64,000 bases of DNA from Effrenium voratum (GCA_963377175.1 CAUJNA010003819.1:322241-386240); one strand, 5' to 3'; shown: positions 32,926 to 45,062, counted from the first letter of the stretch. Numbers and translations are program-made. Notes: a model not told the origin generated them from the letters alone.

Positions 32926-33721
32926 CATTTCCGCGCACTGCTTCTTCATGACCCCTGAATATGGTTGGATGAAACAGCCATCATTCTTGGACCTTGCCAA
33001 AGCCACAGTCCCTACGAGCCTTTGAGGAAGGTTGAGCCTGCGGCCAGGTCTGCTGAACCAAAGCTTGGACACAGCCGCATCTCCATCAGCAGCAGCAGGA
33101 GTATCTTCCTCAGGCCAGCCATGATCTTCTTCTGGCTAGGATGTAGCTGCCAGCAGTCCCAATCGTACTTTCCAGGAACCATTGCTGGTTGATGATGATG
33201 GGCGTTGATCACACTAACGCTGTCATAGTCCAACTTGTTGGTAGTAGGCCACGCAACTGCTTTACAATGAAGCTGTCAACAGTGTTGAGACCTGAGGCCA
33301 GTGGACGCGCCGAAGCCAAAGTATGCGCGGGAGGCCGTAGTCGTAGGTCGTGGCAGGAGGCGATGGAGGAGTCTGGATCCTGACAAGGAACTTGAGAGCG
33401 ACGTGTGGAACTGTCGTCATCTTCCCTCTTAAGATTCGCCCTCATCACTGAACTCATCATAATGAGGGACGCCACGCCATCCTGCTCACCCTTGATGCAA
33501 TGAGGTCTCGAAGAACTCCTCGTGGTAGAGCGAAGCGCTTGATGGTGAAGTACTGATTCATGATTGCCTTGAAATCTTTCTGGTTCCAGCTCATAGCCAG
33601 GAGCCTCAGGACCCGTCAACTTCGCAATCAGCCGCGGGGCGAAGGCTTCTTGGTGCCCAAGACGTAACAGCCACTTCACGGCTAGGGCTAGAGCGACGCC
33701 AGCCGCGGGCATTACCAGGAA

Positions 33722-33894
33722 TGAGAGCGACCCTCAAAGAGTTCTCCGGGGGGTCTCAGATGAAGTAGGGCCCAATGATATAGCTTCCCTGTGAATCTCT
33801 CGCGAGATGGCGCAGCGAAATGTCGCGGCACACACATGTTGCGATGCCACTCATGTCATGTACTCATGTGGTCAAGGGGCAATCAGTGCTCTTG
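33722..33894. repeat. LTR-like direct repeat, right copy
   Basis: Partner of 27555-27744, same orientation, about 6.2 kb away. Confidence 0.7.
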
Positions 33895-34356
33895 AATCAC
33901 CCTGGGTGGGTGGGATTGAGCTCGAAGCTTTAGACAGACTTTACCTTGGAAAAACCCACGTCTCGAAGTCTCTGAACCCTAAGCCCCAAGTTCCCATTCT
34001 GCGTCGAAAAGGGATGGCCTCAAAAAAAGCACCCCGAGCTCTTCTTGAGTGAATGACCCCAAACAAAACGACCATCTGCCGAAGTCTTTTCAGATCCCAA
34101 ACGATTTGTTCCCAAAACCCTTGCTGCCCCAAAAAAAAGCCGCGAAACGCATTCGGCTCGAAGAACCCGAACCAAGCCTCTTTGAGGCGCGGGACCCGTA
34201 GGCAAGTGGGAACCCTAAGTTCAGACGTCCATAAAACCAAATCGCACTTCCATGCCCCAGAGATTGCGTGGGGAGATCACTGGCGCGCAGAAAAGTCTAA
34301 ACTCAACCGAGCACACTGCTGGCCCACCTTGTGTTGTGTCTCGGCAACAGCATTCT

Positions 34357-34471
34357 CCACTGTGGGCGAAATCCATTTTGTGATGATTCCCCTGTAAATA
34401 CCAACAAACAATGGTCTCAACCATGGCTTCCAAGTGGTGGTTTTTCGTCCATCCACAGTCCATCCACAGTA
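34357..34471. mobile_element. M2 element copy, reverse orientation
   Basis: cactgtgggcgaaatccatt at the left and tttcgtccatccacagt at the right are inverted ends. The interior tgtaaataccaacaaacaat is the reverse complement of the interior at 37818-37949. Confidence 0.75.
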
Positions 34472-34874
34472 TCCCCTTGCTTTGAACAGGGCCCAACAGG
34501 CCGACCTCAAAACCACACGAACCTTGGCACTGGTGAAACATTGGTCTCGCTTTCCGCGGAAAAACGGTGTACTTGTGTGACCGGCAGCTCCTCGGGGCAA
34601 CCTGTCATTTCCCCTTCAGAACCACCAACACATGCGTACCCCACCCCCAAAAAACGAGAGAATTGCCCCAAAACCTCTGGACACCGATTCCCAAAAACCC
34701 TTCAAAACCGCGGAAACATGGGCACCAACTCGAAAAAAGTTGACGGAGACCCTTCAAAACCAGCGAAAAATGTGCAAAACCCCCTTAAACCCAACAAACA
34801 AATTGGCCTGTAAACCCACCGAAAAATGGGTACCCACTCCCAAACAATCCAAAAACAAAACAAAAGCAATCCCA

Positions 34875-34875
<1 letters not shown>

Positions 34876-34954
<79 letters not shown>

Positions 34955-34955
34955 A
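34876..34955. repeat. (GAAA)n microsatellite
   Basis: About 20 units. Confidence 0.95.
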
Positions 34956-35051
34956 AACACAAAACAAAAAACTAAAACAACAAAAGCAGAAGAAACAAAA
35001 GAAGAAAAAAAAGCGGGTTTTTTGTCCCCCGGCGCCTGGCCGCCGCCGGAC

Positions 35052-35111
35052 CCTGGCTCAGCTGCCGCGGCGTGGCGCGGCGCAGCGCCGCCCAGCCCTG
35101 CACTGTGGTGC
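35052..35111 (-). CDS. Candidate exon
   Basis: The acceptor is cggccgtcgcag|GC and the donor GCCAGG|GTCCGG. It reads TTVQGWAALRRATPRQLSQ with 18 of 19 third positions G or C. Position and strand fit the gene that continues at 27408. Confidence 0.45.
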
Positions 35112-35439
35112 CTGCGACGGCCGGCCGTGGGTCCATGGGAAACCCACCGAAACACGGAGAAAAAACCGAAAAACCTGGCAAAACACCGGTGGAAACCAGC
35201 AAAAAACAAAACTGGATTCTCTATTTAAAAAAAGAAGAAGAAAACTTAAAGCCTCGGGGGAAGAAAAAAAACGGTGGAAACCAGCAAAAAAAAGGCTTGT
35301 TTTTATAGTTCCCCTTGAAACATCACCCCTACCAAGACAAACTCGCCGCAAATGGGCCACAATAGGTGATGCTTAAAACGACAGAATCGGGAAGTGTGTA
35401 TATATATATATATGGTCACCCCCCCCCCCCAGGGCCTAC

Positions 35440-37060
35440 CTTTGCCCTCTTCTAGTTGAAGGTGTCAACTCTACTCTGTGTGCCTCTTTCTTGCAGATGC
35501 CTGAACACACTGTAAAATACAGTGTTTTTGTTGTTTTTTTTACCTTCTATGTGACAGCAAATGTCTGATTATTTGAGGCTTGAAAGGCAGCAAAGCAAAA
35601 ACGGATTCCGTTTTCAGATTCGAGCCTGGCTTTGATTGAATCACTGGTTTTTACAGTGGTTTTGAGTACACCAGGGAAAAACATTGAAAAAATGATGTTT
35701 TTGGCAGCTTTGAGCTCTGCAACCTGCACAGACCCAAAAGCACAAAATCTCCTGAAAATGAAAGCTCTGAGACCTGCACATGCCAAACACATCTCCAGAC
35801 CAAGTTTGGGAGTCTGGGGATATGTGCCCTTTATTTGTTTAGCCACATTTAAGCTAAATCATATTTGGGAATGAGTTACTATTAGAATTTGATTGCAAAG
35901 GCCAAGTGATTTCTTTCCAGAATAAGCTATATTCCAATTCAAGCTGTATTTGGGGATGGATTCTTGATTAAATCATTATGTTCAAAAGCTAATTGAATTC
36001 TGTCTGCATTAAAGTATATTTGGATTCTACTGCAATCATGTTTTCCTTATTTGGAAAGGTATTCCTGTTCAAATTCTGATCTAATATAGACATTATGGTG
36101 AATTATGAATGGTGGTGAACTATGTGCTTACTAAATTCTATTCAATATGCAAATTCAATTCGGATCAAAATCGTATTTGGAAAGGAATGTGTACTTGGAT
36201 ATGTTGGACTCCAGGCTCCAAATTATGAGGCTTGGAGAATCCAACATTAGACATCTCAAGGATTCTGATCTCCAGATTCTAGGTTTCAGGTGTTTCAAAT
36301 TGGACATTTCAAGGGATTAGAGATCCAACAAAATGCTGTAAAACACAGTGTTTTGCAGCAGTTGCTCAGATTGTGTTCCCTTGGACCGAAGATTGTTTTC
36401 CCCAAACAACAGTTTTCCCTTCAACATTCCAATTCAATTCGCAGTATATTTGGAAAGGAATCTACATTTAAAACTGTTGGAGGACTCCCAGCTCCAAAAT
36501 ATGAGGCTTGGAGAATCCAACACTAGACATCTCGAGGATTCTGATCTCCAGATTCTAGGTTTCAGGTGCTTCACCATGGACATTTCAAGGGATTGCAGGT
36601 CCAACAAAAAACTGTAAAACAAAGTGTTTTGAAGAAACTGCTCAGATTGTGTTCCCTTGGGCCGAAGATTGTTCATTTCCCAAACAACATTTTGCCCCCT
36701 TCAACATTCCAATTCAATTCGTGTTGGAGTACTCCAGGCTCCAAATTATGAGGCTTGGAGAATCCAACATTAGACATCTCAAGGATTCTGATCTCCAGAT
36801 TCTAGGTTTCAGGTGTTTCAAATTGGACATTTCAAGGGATTAGAGATCCAACAAAATGCTGTAAAACACAGTGTTTTGCAGCAGTTGCTCAGATTGTGTT
36901 CCCTTGGACCGAATGGACAGCCTTTGATATAACAGTGCAGCAGTGATGACACACCCACACACAATCATCAACCTTTTAGGACCACATGCCCAAACCACAT
37001 CAAACAAGGCCTCAAATGAGTGTCCTTTTTTTCCCAAACAACAGTCTCCACTTGCTACGC
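35440..37060. repeat. AT-richer block with three diverged tandem units
   Basis: A segment starting ctccaggctccaaattatga recurs at 36209, 36485 (more diverged) and 36732, giving units of about 276 and 247 bases. Each contains ctgtaaaacacagtgttttg-like partial palindromes (36331, 36610, 36860; a related one at 35509). In the third unit about 115 bases (36912-37030) interrupt the match between ttggaccgaa and cccaaacaacag. Base composition differs from the GC-richer neighbours. No coding ORF. Confidence 0.8.
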
Positions 37061-37073
37061 AATAAGCCTACAG

Positions 37074-37109
37074 AAGGTTTATAAACTTTCAGGAAAGTTT
37101 ATAAACCTT
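37074..37109. promoter_or_regulatory. 17-base perfect inverted repeat with two GTTTATAAAC palindromes
   Basis: aaggtttataaactttc, two bases, then its exact reverse complement. Each arm contains the self-complementary 10-mer gtttataaac (37077-37086 and 37097-37106), 20 bases apart. It could be a protein-binding site or an origin-like element; function unknown. Confidence 0.6.
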
Positions 37110-37355
37110 ATTGAGTGTTTGACGAGTTTCCCGCATCAAGGCAACAACACCCTACGAAGTGTTCATGGTATCGTTGAAGGAGGGGGGGGGGGTGGTTGGA
37201 AATTTTGGGAGGGGGGGGGGGGGTGGTTGGTTGGAAGTCTTAGCAGTGAGGTGTGACTCAGCCAACTTTGTAAAGACTTCTCAGTACCCCCCCAGTAAAG
37301 AGTTCTGACCCCCCCCCTGCCCTTGTTGCAGGGAAACCGTCAAACCCTTGACATG

Positions 37356-37385
37356 GTTTATAAACTGTCTTGTAAGTTTATAAAC
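37356..37385. promoter_or_regulatory. Second pair of GTTTATAAAC palindromes
   Basis: gtttataaac at 37356-37365 and 37376-37385, again 20 bases apart, 279 bases downstream of the first pair. Two poly-G tracts lie between (about 37180-37220). Confidence 0.6.
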
Positions 37386-37817
37386 TCTTTGCTGTTGTTA
37401 CTCAACATGACTTGTCACCCACAAAAAAATATGCAGCAACAGCACACTTCTTGCGTATATATTCTCACACCCCCTGTCTTTAAAAATAAGAGGGTTTTGT
37501 ACATTTTGAAGTGGAAAGGTAGGCCCTGGGGGGGGTGAGCATATATATATATATATGTATATCTAGGGACCTGAAAAAGCGCTTTGGAACAAACTCCGGT
37601 TGCTGAAGCCCAAAACAAAAGCACCAGTCAAACTCCAACAAAGCGGTCAAAAATCAACAAACAAGAATGTAAAATTGAAAGAACTAGTCAAAAACCCAAA
37701 CTGTTGGGATCAAGCAAAAGAAACTCAGCTGCCCTCAAAAAGGGTGGTTTGGAGCCCGTTGCTTTGGAACAAACTCCGGTTGCTGCACCATGGAACCAAA
37801 ACTCACAAGAAATGTAA

Positions 37818-37949
37818 ATACTGTGGATGGACAAAATCCTGCACCACTTTGAATCCATGGGAAACCATTGTTTGTTGGTATTTACAGGGGGAATCATCCT
37901 TCCAGGGTTTCTTGGGTGGTGCGAAATGGATTTCGTCCACCCACAGTAT
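37818..37949. mobile_element. MITE-like element, inverted repeats of about 30 bases (family M2)
   Basis: The left end is atactgtggatggacaaaat then cctgcaccac; the inverted right end is atactgtgggtggacgaaat then ccatttcgcaccac. Other copies are at 34357-34471 (reverse), about 22171-22277 and 3362-3410 (partial). Confidence 0.8.
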
Positions 37950-40068
37950 GTCCCCTTGTATGTATGACGGGCCAAGATACAAACAGCTGCCCTCCTGGTG
38001 GTTTGGATTGGTGCTTTGGTGGTTGAGGGACGGTTTCTCATCTACACGCTGCAACGAACCGGGATTCAATCCAAATCACCAACTGGGGCTTACCCGACAA
38101 ACAGAAAAGCAGTAGAAAGATGCCTTTGAGACAAATACAACAAGGAACAAGAAAGCTGGCAAACGATCCGCACCCAAACCAAGCTGGTAGTTGGGAAATG
38201 CAGCTCAAGCAACCAAGAAAGTAGTATAGCTAGACAAATGGCCAGGAAGATGAACAGCAACTGCAGGAAAGGCTATTGGTCTATGTTGTTCTTGTTTTTT
38301 TGTATTCAGGCTCGCCCTTCTCAAGTTGAGGGCCGACTCTCCTGCAGCGCTAGCGGGAAAAACTGGAAACCTGAACCAGAAAGATCGGCTTCCCCAAAAT
38401 TGGAGGTTTGGTGGCTTGGGAAAACTTTTCGGGGTACCTTCGCTCAAATCCCCAAGAGTCACTCCCTTCCTCTTGGTGCCCAGTGCCCGGTGGCACCGGT
38501 GGTTTAAGGGGTAGCTTCCCATTTGGCTTGCAGTTCACACAACCAGCGGGATCTGCGCCAAGAAAGCGCCACGCGGCTGAATTGAGATAGACAACATGAG
38601 CCACATGCGATTAATCGACCAATCAAAACGAAGCGGGCGGCGAAATGCGCCTGGAGAAAAGAACTTCCAGCTTGCAACAGCTGAGAGCAAGTCCCGCCTA
38701 AACAAGCAAATGGGCGAAGACAAAAAGACCATAACCACATAAAGCGAGAATCAGTCGAGAAGTAAATACAGAAGGAAGTAGCTGCGATTCTGTGCGTGTT
38801 TGGCTCCAATGCATCTGGGTGTCCCGAAACTGGGATCGAGACTACCAAAAGGAGTCCCTTACCATCGAGTTTGGCAAACCTCCATGTGAGTCTCAAAAAC
38901 ACTGGACTCCTTCCCTGTAAAAATTCACCTGACAGGAAACTTAGCTGGCGAAAAACAAGGACCGCTGACAAATGCAAAGCTCCTGGATTTTAGGTGCTGG
39001 TTTGCAGAGTTCCCAAAATGCCTCCAACCTCGGAACCTCACCCTTAAACGAAACGCGGCCACCAAAGTCGATGTTTAGATCCACCACAACTGGAAATATG
39101 AGCGTCAAAATCGGGGGGTAGCAAAAACAAAAATGGTTTCTGTTTGGTTTCCCTTGAGCCCAACTTTTGAACGGGTACCCTCAACCATGTGGGGAGCCCT
39201 GTTTTGTTTTGCCCTTTTCCGCAGCCCATTGCAGGCTCCGCCCACCGCCTGTGGTGAGGACGAGAATCAGGTTCGCCACCTTTGACGAAATCGGCCACGC
39301 ACCAGTTACCCTCCACCCACGATTCCATAGGTTTGGTGCACAGGCTGCGGAAAGAACACTTTCCTCTTGGAAAGGGGGTGTGTGCACTTCCATGCTAGTC
39401 TGTGGGGGCATATCCATTGTAGGGGAACGAGTTTCAAGTGGTTAGACCCTTGGGCGGACATCAATTCGGGATTCATGTTTGTCCATCATCTGAGTGTATT
39501 GTTCATTAAGATTCACGTCCATGAGAATAAGTTGGTGAAAAAAAAGGCAGAGGGAAGGGTGGGGTGGTCCCAATTCCGTTTTCCTACTCTTCCAGCCACC
39601 GAAAAAAAAAATAGAAGTGTATAAATGAAACTCCGGTTCACCCAAATGTCCTTCAACGTTCCAGTTTAAGCATGTTTAAACATTCATTCAAAAAAGATGA
39701 TGTTTAACCTCCAACTACCCCTCCCTCCGCCACAACCCCCACCCCCCCCAGGGGAAAAAAAAGGAAAAAAAGACGGGCGGAATCCTTTTGGAAAGGATGT
39801 TCCGCAGAATGCCTGCAAAGGTACGAAATGTTTAGGGGACGCCAAAACATAGTGAAAACCATCCCAAAATGGGTACCCTCAGAAAAGACACACCCAGATA
39901 CTTATGCCTCTTGTTACTCGAAGGCACTTGCGCCGGAATCAATCCCAGCCATGTGTCTCCTGGATGCCCATTTCACATTACCCTGAAAATGGTGGTTCTT
40001 CGAAGGCGTGGGCCCCTTCACGCTCAAATCTCGCCGCTCTTTCGCGAAAGCGCCATGGTCCTTGGGAC
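37950..40068 (-). other. Intron region with one weak exon candidate
   Basis: A clean acceptor ctgattctcgtcctcaccac|ag sits at about 39249, followed by a short GC-rich stretch that could read AVGGACNGLRKR; no donor is certain. The rest is featureless. Confidence 0.3.
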
Positions 40069-40128
40069 CCCGGCGAACCATTTCCAGCGTGGCAGGTCCT
40101 CGTCCAGCAAGTCGCGCAAGACATCGGC
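40069..40128 (-). CDS. Candidate exon
   Basis: The acceptor is gtcctttcgtgag|GCC and the donor GCCGGG|GTCCC. It reads ADVLRDLLDEDLPRWKWFAG in phase 0. Third positions are mainly G or C. Confidence 0.55.
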
Positions 40129-40610
40129 CTCACGAAAGGACATGGCGCGATTGCTATGGAGGGTTCGACCACCCGATATCTGAGACATGATCCGTTTTTC
40201 AGGGTGTCCCCCTCTGACACGGGATGTTAATTTTGTAATCCATCCTTGGCCCATATCTGGGTCACACAGAAACTTCATTTAGTACGATCACGTCCCATAT
40301 CTTATCTACCCGAACATGAAACATGCCCGAAGAAATAAAGTCAGCAAAGCCCTCATGGAGCAAGTTAGCTTACCCTCAGGAAAAACAAATCATCAGCAAA
40401 GCCCTCTTTGGAATAAAGTGAGCTTACCCCCTGTAACATAGAAAAAGATTTGGGAGGCGACCCCAGCATCCCGGACATCCTTCTCCCAAACCTCCTCCGG
40501 ACCTCTGGATCGATCCCTGCCTGCTGCGTGGACAGCAGATCCAAAGGCTCATCCTCAGAGCACCCTTCGGCATCCGCACAGAAAGGGTGGCTCCCCTGGA
40601 AACGTGGAAC

Positions 40611-40668
40611 CCAAAGGGCCCAATGAAACCCAAAGGGCCCAATGAAACCCAAAGAGCCCAATGGAACT
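40611..40668. repeat. Three 19-base units (cccaaagggcccaatgaaa)
   Basis: Short tandem array with one substitution in the last unit. Confidence 0.9.
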
Positions 40669-41269
40669 GAAAAAGGGGCCCTTTGCGGAAAATGGCTGGG
40701 TCCCCAAGGCATCCTCTGTTTAGTGGACAGAAGTCTCGACAACAAAAAGGCAGGATTCGTCTTTGTCCCCACAAAAACAAATCCCTCAAAGACCGGGCTC
40801 CTCTTCCAGGACCGATACATGTCGGCAGATTTTTCTCAAACCTCCTTTAAACTTTACCGGGATTCTACATGTTGGTGATTTCTAGGTGCAGATTTTCGGC
40901 GATTTCTAGGTGCAATGCAATGGCCAAGTGGGGTATGATCAAAAGGTGGGGTGGCCAATAGGGAAACCACGAGAAAAAGATTTGACTGAGGCCCTACATG
41001 TCAACCAACCAAAAAAAGCATTACAAACATGTCTGGAACAGGATGGCTGGCTGAACCACCGAGCCAAAAGAATCTTCAGCGGTTGTCAGCATCCGGCCAG
41101 ACCTTACTAAATGTTTTCCGTGAGCCGCAGCACAATTTCCTGGTTCCGCACCTCCTTAAACCTGCCTCCTCCCTTACGCGTGTTCTTTTGTCCGACCTCG
41201 CTAGTGCCTTTGAACGGGTGAACCCTCATTGGGTCGTTTGGGTTTGTCTTGGGCTTCAGCTCATCCGCC

Positions 41270-41374
41270 CGGCTCCGTCCAGGGCCCCCCCGCCGCGCAC
41301 GGCCCGGTGAGGAGCTGGTCCAGCGCATCAAAGTTGCCCTCCAAAGGCAGCAGCAGCGGCACGCCCTTCTGCAC
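41270..41374 (-). CDS. Candidate exon
   Basis: The acceptor is cttattttgcgag|GTG and the proposed donor GAGCCGG|GC. It reads VQKGVPLLLPLEGNFDALDQ, then LLTGPCAAGGPWTEP. 31 of 35 third positions are G or C. Family not recognised. Confidence 0.6.
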
Positions 41375-42804
41375 CTCGCAAAATAAGCAACATGATGCAT
41401 ACATACATTTATATGTATATATACATATATACATATATACATATGATTAAATATGTTCAAAAAAGAATGAGGGGGACACAAAGAAGAAAACAACGAATTG
41501 GGTGCAATAAGGGTTTGTCTCTTTGTTGAGGCTCGCTCGGATCCCCCTTTCTTTGGTTGGCTTTAAAGGAAACCAAAGGAAAACCACTATTTGGGGATGG
41601 GGGGTCCACCTAAAAAAAGAAACACTGTATATGGAAACTCCGCAGCAACCGGCTTTTTAATCTTTGTCGACTCGTTAGCTCCGTTGAGAGCAATCCATCC
41701 AACGCTTGTCACAAGTTCCAGGGGTCCGGGTTCATGGCCATCCCTGCACAGCGGGGTGCAAGGGCGTCCCAAGCAAAACGACTGACCTTTGTCCAGGGCT
41801 CCGTTTTCCTCAAAGCAAAACGCAGGGCTTCCTTTCAGTAAATGGGTGCCCTCAAATAAAGACAAGCTCAAATCCACCCAACCTCGGGTGTGTTGTGCTC
41901 CCGCTTACGGGCGGATCTCAAAAAAGGACCAACTAACTGATGCTAGCACGCGTTGGTCGCAGGCCAAATACGTCAACTTCCGAAATGGCACCTCTTTCCC
42001 GATCCCTTTCCTCCCCTCCCCTTTCCCCTTCCCCTCTCCCCTCCCCATTTCCCCTTCCCGTTCCTTTCCCTTCCCTCCTCGCCTCTCCCCTTCCCCTTCC
42101 CTCCTGGCGAACAAGTTGCCCCCACTTGGGGCTCATTTCCTGTGCAGCACAGAACCGTCCCATGGGTTTGGATCCCCACAAAGTCTTCTGCTCAATTGCT
42201 AGGTCCCCCAGACATGAAGCAGGTAGTAAATGCTACTGGAGAAAACTACCTGACCCTGCATGCTACATCATGCACTGCAACCGCCAACGTACAAACAAAA
42301 CTGGCCGCTCTACAAATGTCTTGTTGGGCTTGGAAAGGCCCCAAAAACAGCTGTTTGTTTGATGCCGCTGGGGGAATAGCACCAAATCGTTCTTTGATGC
42401 TTGAGTGTTTATTTAAGGCCTGTCCCCAACGGCCAATGTACAAAGAGCTACACGAGAAATGCAAACACTCGCGAGGGCCGTAAAAACTAGGGTTCCCCTT
42501 TTGGGGATCTTCAAAAGCCGCTTTTTGTCAAGACTACCCCTTTTTGGGATCCCCTCTTTATCGGCAGCCTTTTCAGTGAAAATCCCGCATTCGAAAGGCC
42601 CCGCCAGTGCCATGAACACGTAGGGTATATTATATGTTGCAATCAACCCTTAAAAAAAACTAAAAGCAAAAAAGTGGCGCCAGTGGGCCTCCACCATACA
42701 CCCCTCCCCCCCCAACAAACAAAACAAAACAAAACAATGAACAAAAAAAACAAAAAATACAACAGAAAACGGGGGCCCCAAAACACCCAGGGCCCCACGT
42801 GTCC

Positions 42805-42923
42805 CCCGCCCCTCGGAGCGCTCCAAAAGCCGCGGGCGCGTGGTCCCGGAAGAACTCCTCGGGGCTCCTCGCCCCCCGCGGCAGCGGCGCCAGCGCCACC
42901 GCCGCGGTGCCCGGCAGCAGGCC
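42805..42923 (-). CDS. Candidate exon, possibly N-terminal to the cupin-like domain
   Basis: The acceptor is gctcgctgtggccag|GGC. It reads GLLPGTAAVALAPLPRGARS, then PEEFFRDHAPAAFGALRG, with almost all third positions G or C. Ser-Pro-Glu-Glu-Phe-hydrophobic-x-x-Tyr/His is a common opening of cupin_8/JmjC proteins, which would fit the exons downstream. The donor is not fixed. Confidence 0.55.
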
Positions 42924-42959
42924 CTGGCCACAGCGAGCGGTCCGAAAAACAACTCCCAA

Positions 42960-43570
42960 CCCAACCAACCAAACCAACAAACAAACAAACACAAAAAAAC
43001 AAACAAACAAACAAACAAAACAAAACAAAACAAACAAACATAAAACAGACAAACAATCAAAACAAACAAACAATCAAAACAAACAACCAATCAAAACAAA
43101 CAAACAATCAAAACAAACAAACACACAAAACAAACAAACATGCAAAACAGACAAACAATCAAAACAAACAAACAATCAAAACAAACAACCAATCAAAACA
43201 AACAAACAATCAAAACAAACAAACACACAAAACAAACAAACATGCAAAACAGACAAACAATCAAAACAAACAAACAATCAAAACAAACAACCAATCAAAA
43301 CAAACAAACAATCAAAACAAACAAACACACAAAACAAACAAACATGCAAAACAGACAAACAATCAAAACAAACAAACAATCAAAACAAACAACCAATCAA
43401 AACAAACAAACAAACAAACAAACAAACAAAACAGACAAACAATCAAAACAAACAAACAAACAAAAGAGACAAACAGTCAAAACAAACAAACAAACAAAGC
43501 AGACAAACAAACAAAAGAGACAAACAATCAAAACAAACAAACAAAACAGACAAACAAACAGAAAGCGGGC
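42960..43570. repeat. A/C-rich minisatellite with a 102-base higher-order unit
   Basis: Basic units aaac and aatcaaaac are organised in a 102-base unit that starts aaaacagacaaacaatc at 43042, 43144, 43246 and 43348, ending with catgc. The last 200 bases are less regular. The 210-332 residue ORFs across it are artefacts of a stop-free repeat. Confidence 0.95.
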
Positions 43571-44490
43571 GCAGAAAGGCGCAGAAGTTGGGCTTAAAGG
43601 CGGGAAAGCAGCGGCAAAGAAAGAAAAGAGAAAAGTTCTGTCTGGGTATCAGCATCCAGGTCTCCAGTTTCTACTACATTGCAACAAAAATGGGGACAAT
43701 CAACAACCTAATTCTCTATTTCGTGGCTTGGATTGGCAATTTTGGCATATGGATCCCCCCACTCCCTCTTAGAACCAAAGGGAAGGTAGCCCCATAGCCT
43801 CTAAGCCGACCAATTAGCCGTAGGCTGACTACGGTCTCCAAAATATCGTCCCTATTTCCTCTCTCAAAAAGTACGCTAGTCTCGCCAAAGAAGTTGCAGT
43901 TGCAGCTATCCACCGAGCAGGCCCCCTGTACATCCCCTTTAAACAACACCCCCACCCACCGGAAAACTCATGTGAAAAACCAAAGGGAGATGTTTGAAAC
44001 TACCAAACGGGGGAATATAGGGAAATTCAAATCTCGGACGATCACACAATCGCATTCGCTGCCCACAACCCATATATACATGTGGCTTGTTCATTTCCAA
44101 GAACAAGCCCTTCTTCCTACACAGAGATCCTGAGATTCACCTAAAGATCATGGACTTTTGGCTTCCACCAAATAAAGAGATCCCTCTAAACATCATGGAT
44201 TCGTGGCTACCACATGCCAATAGAGCTCAGGTACCTGGATTCTTTTTTCGGCGAATCTGGGCATGTTCACCCGGATCCAAGTGGAACCCCTGATGGATTT
44301 GTTTTGCTCATCGGAACATTTCCCCTTTTCGCTGGCCCATGAAAGGATAATGAAAGATGAATGAGGAAAGAAGTAGAAAGACACACAACATCGAGAAAAG
44401 AGACCTTCGTGCCTCAGATAAAAATCTATAGCCCCTGCTCGCCCCGTTTTCGCCCCGTTTCGCCCCATTTGGAGCCGCGCGGGGCAGCTC
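43571..44490 (-). other. Non-coding, nothing recognised
   Basis: No repeat family, exon-like island or ORF of note. Confidence 0.3.
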
Positions 44491-44499
44491 GAGCCTCGG

Positions 44500-44560
44500 G
44501 CTCCTCGCGCCAGCGCCAAGCTGCGAAGACCAGGAGCCTCGGCTTGGGCGAAGCTGTTGC
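44500..44560 (-). CDS. Candidate exon
   Basis: The acceptor is cgaaatgtcag|GC. Two frames are open: NSFAQAEAPGLRSLALARGA to a GC donor (CCCGAG|GC), or ATASPKPRLLVFAAWRWREE. I cannot choose. Confidence 0.4.
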
Positions 44561-45031
44561 CTGACATTTCGAGGGGGTGAGTCCGAAATCCGTTCGTTTC
44601 AACCCTCGTTCTTTTCAAGACCCATCAACTTTCCCCTTTCTGGAGGTGTTCTAGAAAGATCCGGATGCCTGGGTCAAGAATGGAAATGGAAGTTACCCCA
44701 AGTATCCTTCGCAAACCTTGAGCCAACACCGCCAGGATTTGGGAAAAAGGCCCTTTCAGGCTGCTCCCTGGCAAAAATGCCAAACAACGGGGGTCCATAA
44801 GCACTAGAACATGTCCCCGAAATGTCGCGGCTTCGAGACCTTCGAGTTCGATTCTGTCATTCTCACATCGGCTTTCTGCGGGCGGAAGCGATGAGGCTGG
44901 CCTTGCACTTGTTGCCTGGCTTAGCATCACGGCAACGCATCAAGTCTGGGCTGCCCGCTTTTCAGATCTAATAAAGTGAGACTAACTCGGAAGCCTAACC
45001 ACTAAACCAACCAAAAAAGATTATTAAAAAG

Positions 45032-45062
45032 CTAAGGAACCGGATGGCTGGGAGCCACCAAG
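45032..45062. repeat. M5 core motif
   Basis: ctaaggaaccggatggctgg then gagccaccaag, identical to 20534-20564. Confidence 0.8.

Larger units (their letters stand above)
27745..33721 (-). mobile_element. Interior of a degraded LTR retroelement
   Basis: The segment between the two LTR-like repeats. On the minus strand a fragment at about 28170-28340 contains AHANRPQGSPTGAVITFLGG, which resembles the Asp-x-x-x-A-N-R-x-x-G-S-x-T-G-G stretch of Ty1/Copia RNase H (from memory of the family, not a search). Everything is broken by stops and frameshifts, and long microsatellites have expanded inside. Orientation minus is therefore tentative. It sits in one intron of the host gene. Confidence 0.4.

Noticed and set aside
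42674..43797. ORFs of 210-332 codons rich in Lys, Gln, Thr and Asn
   Set aside because: They are translations of a stop-free (aaac)n minisatellite in all three frames.
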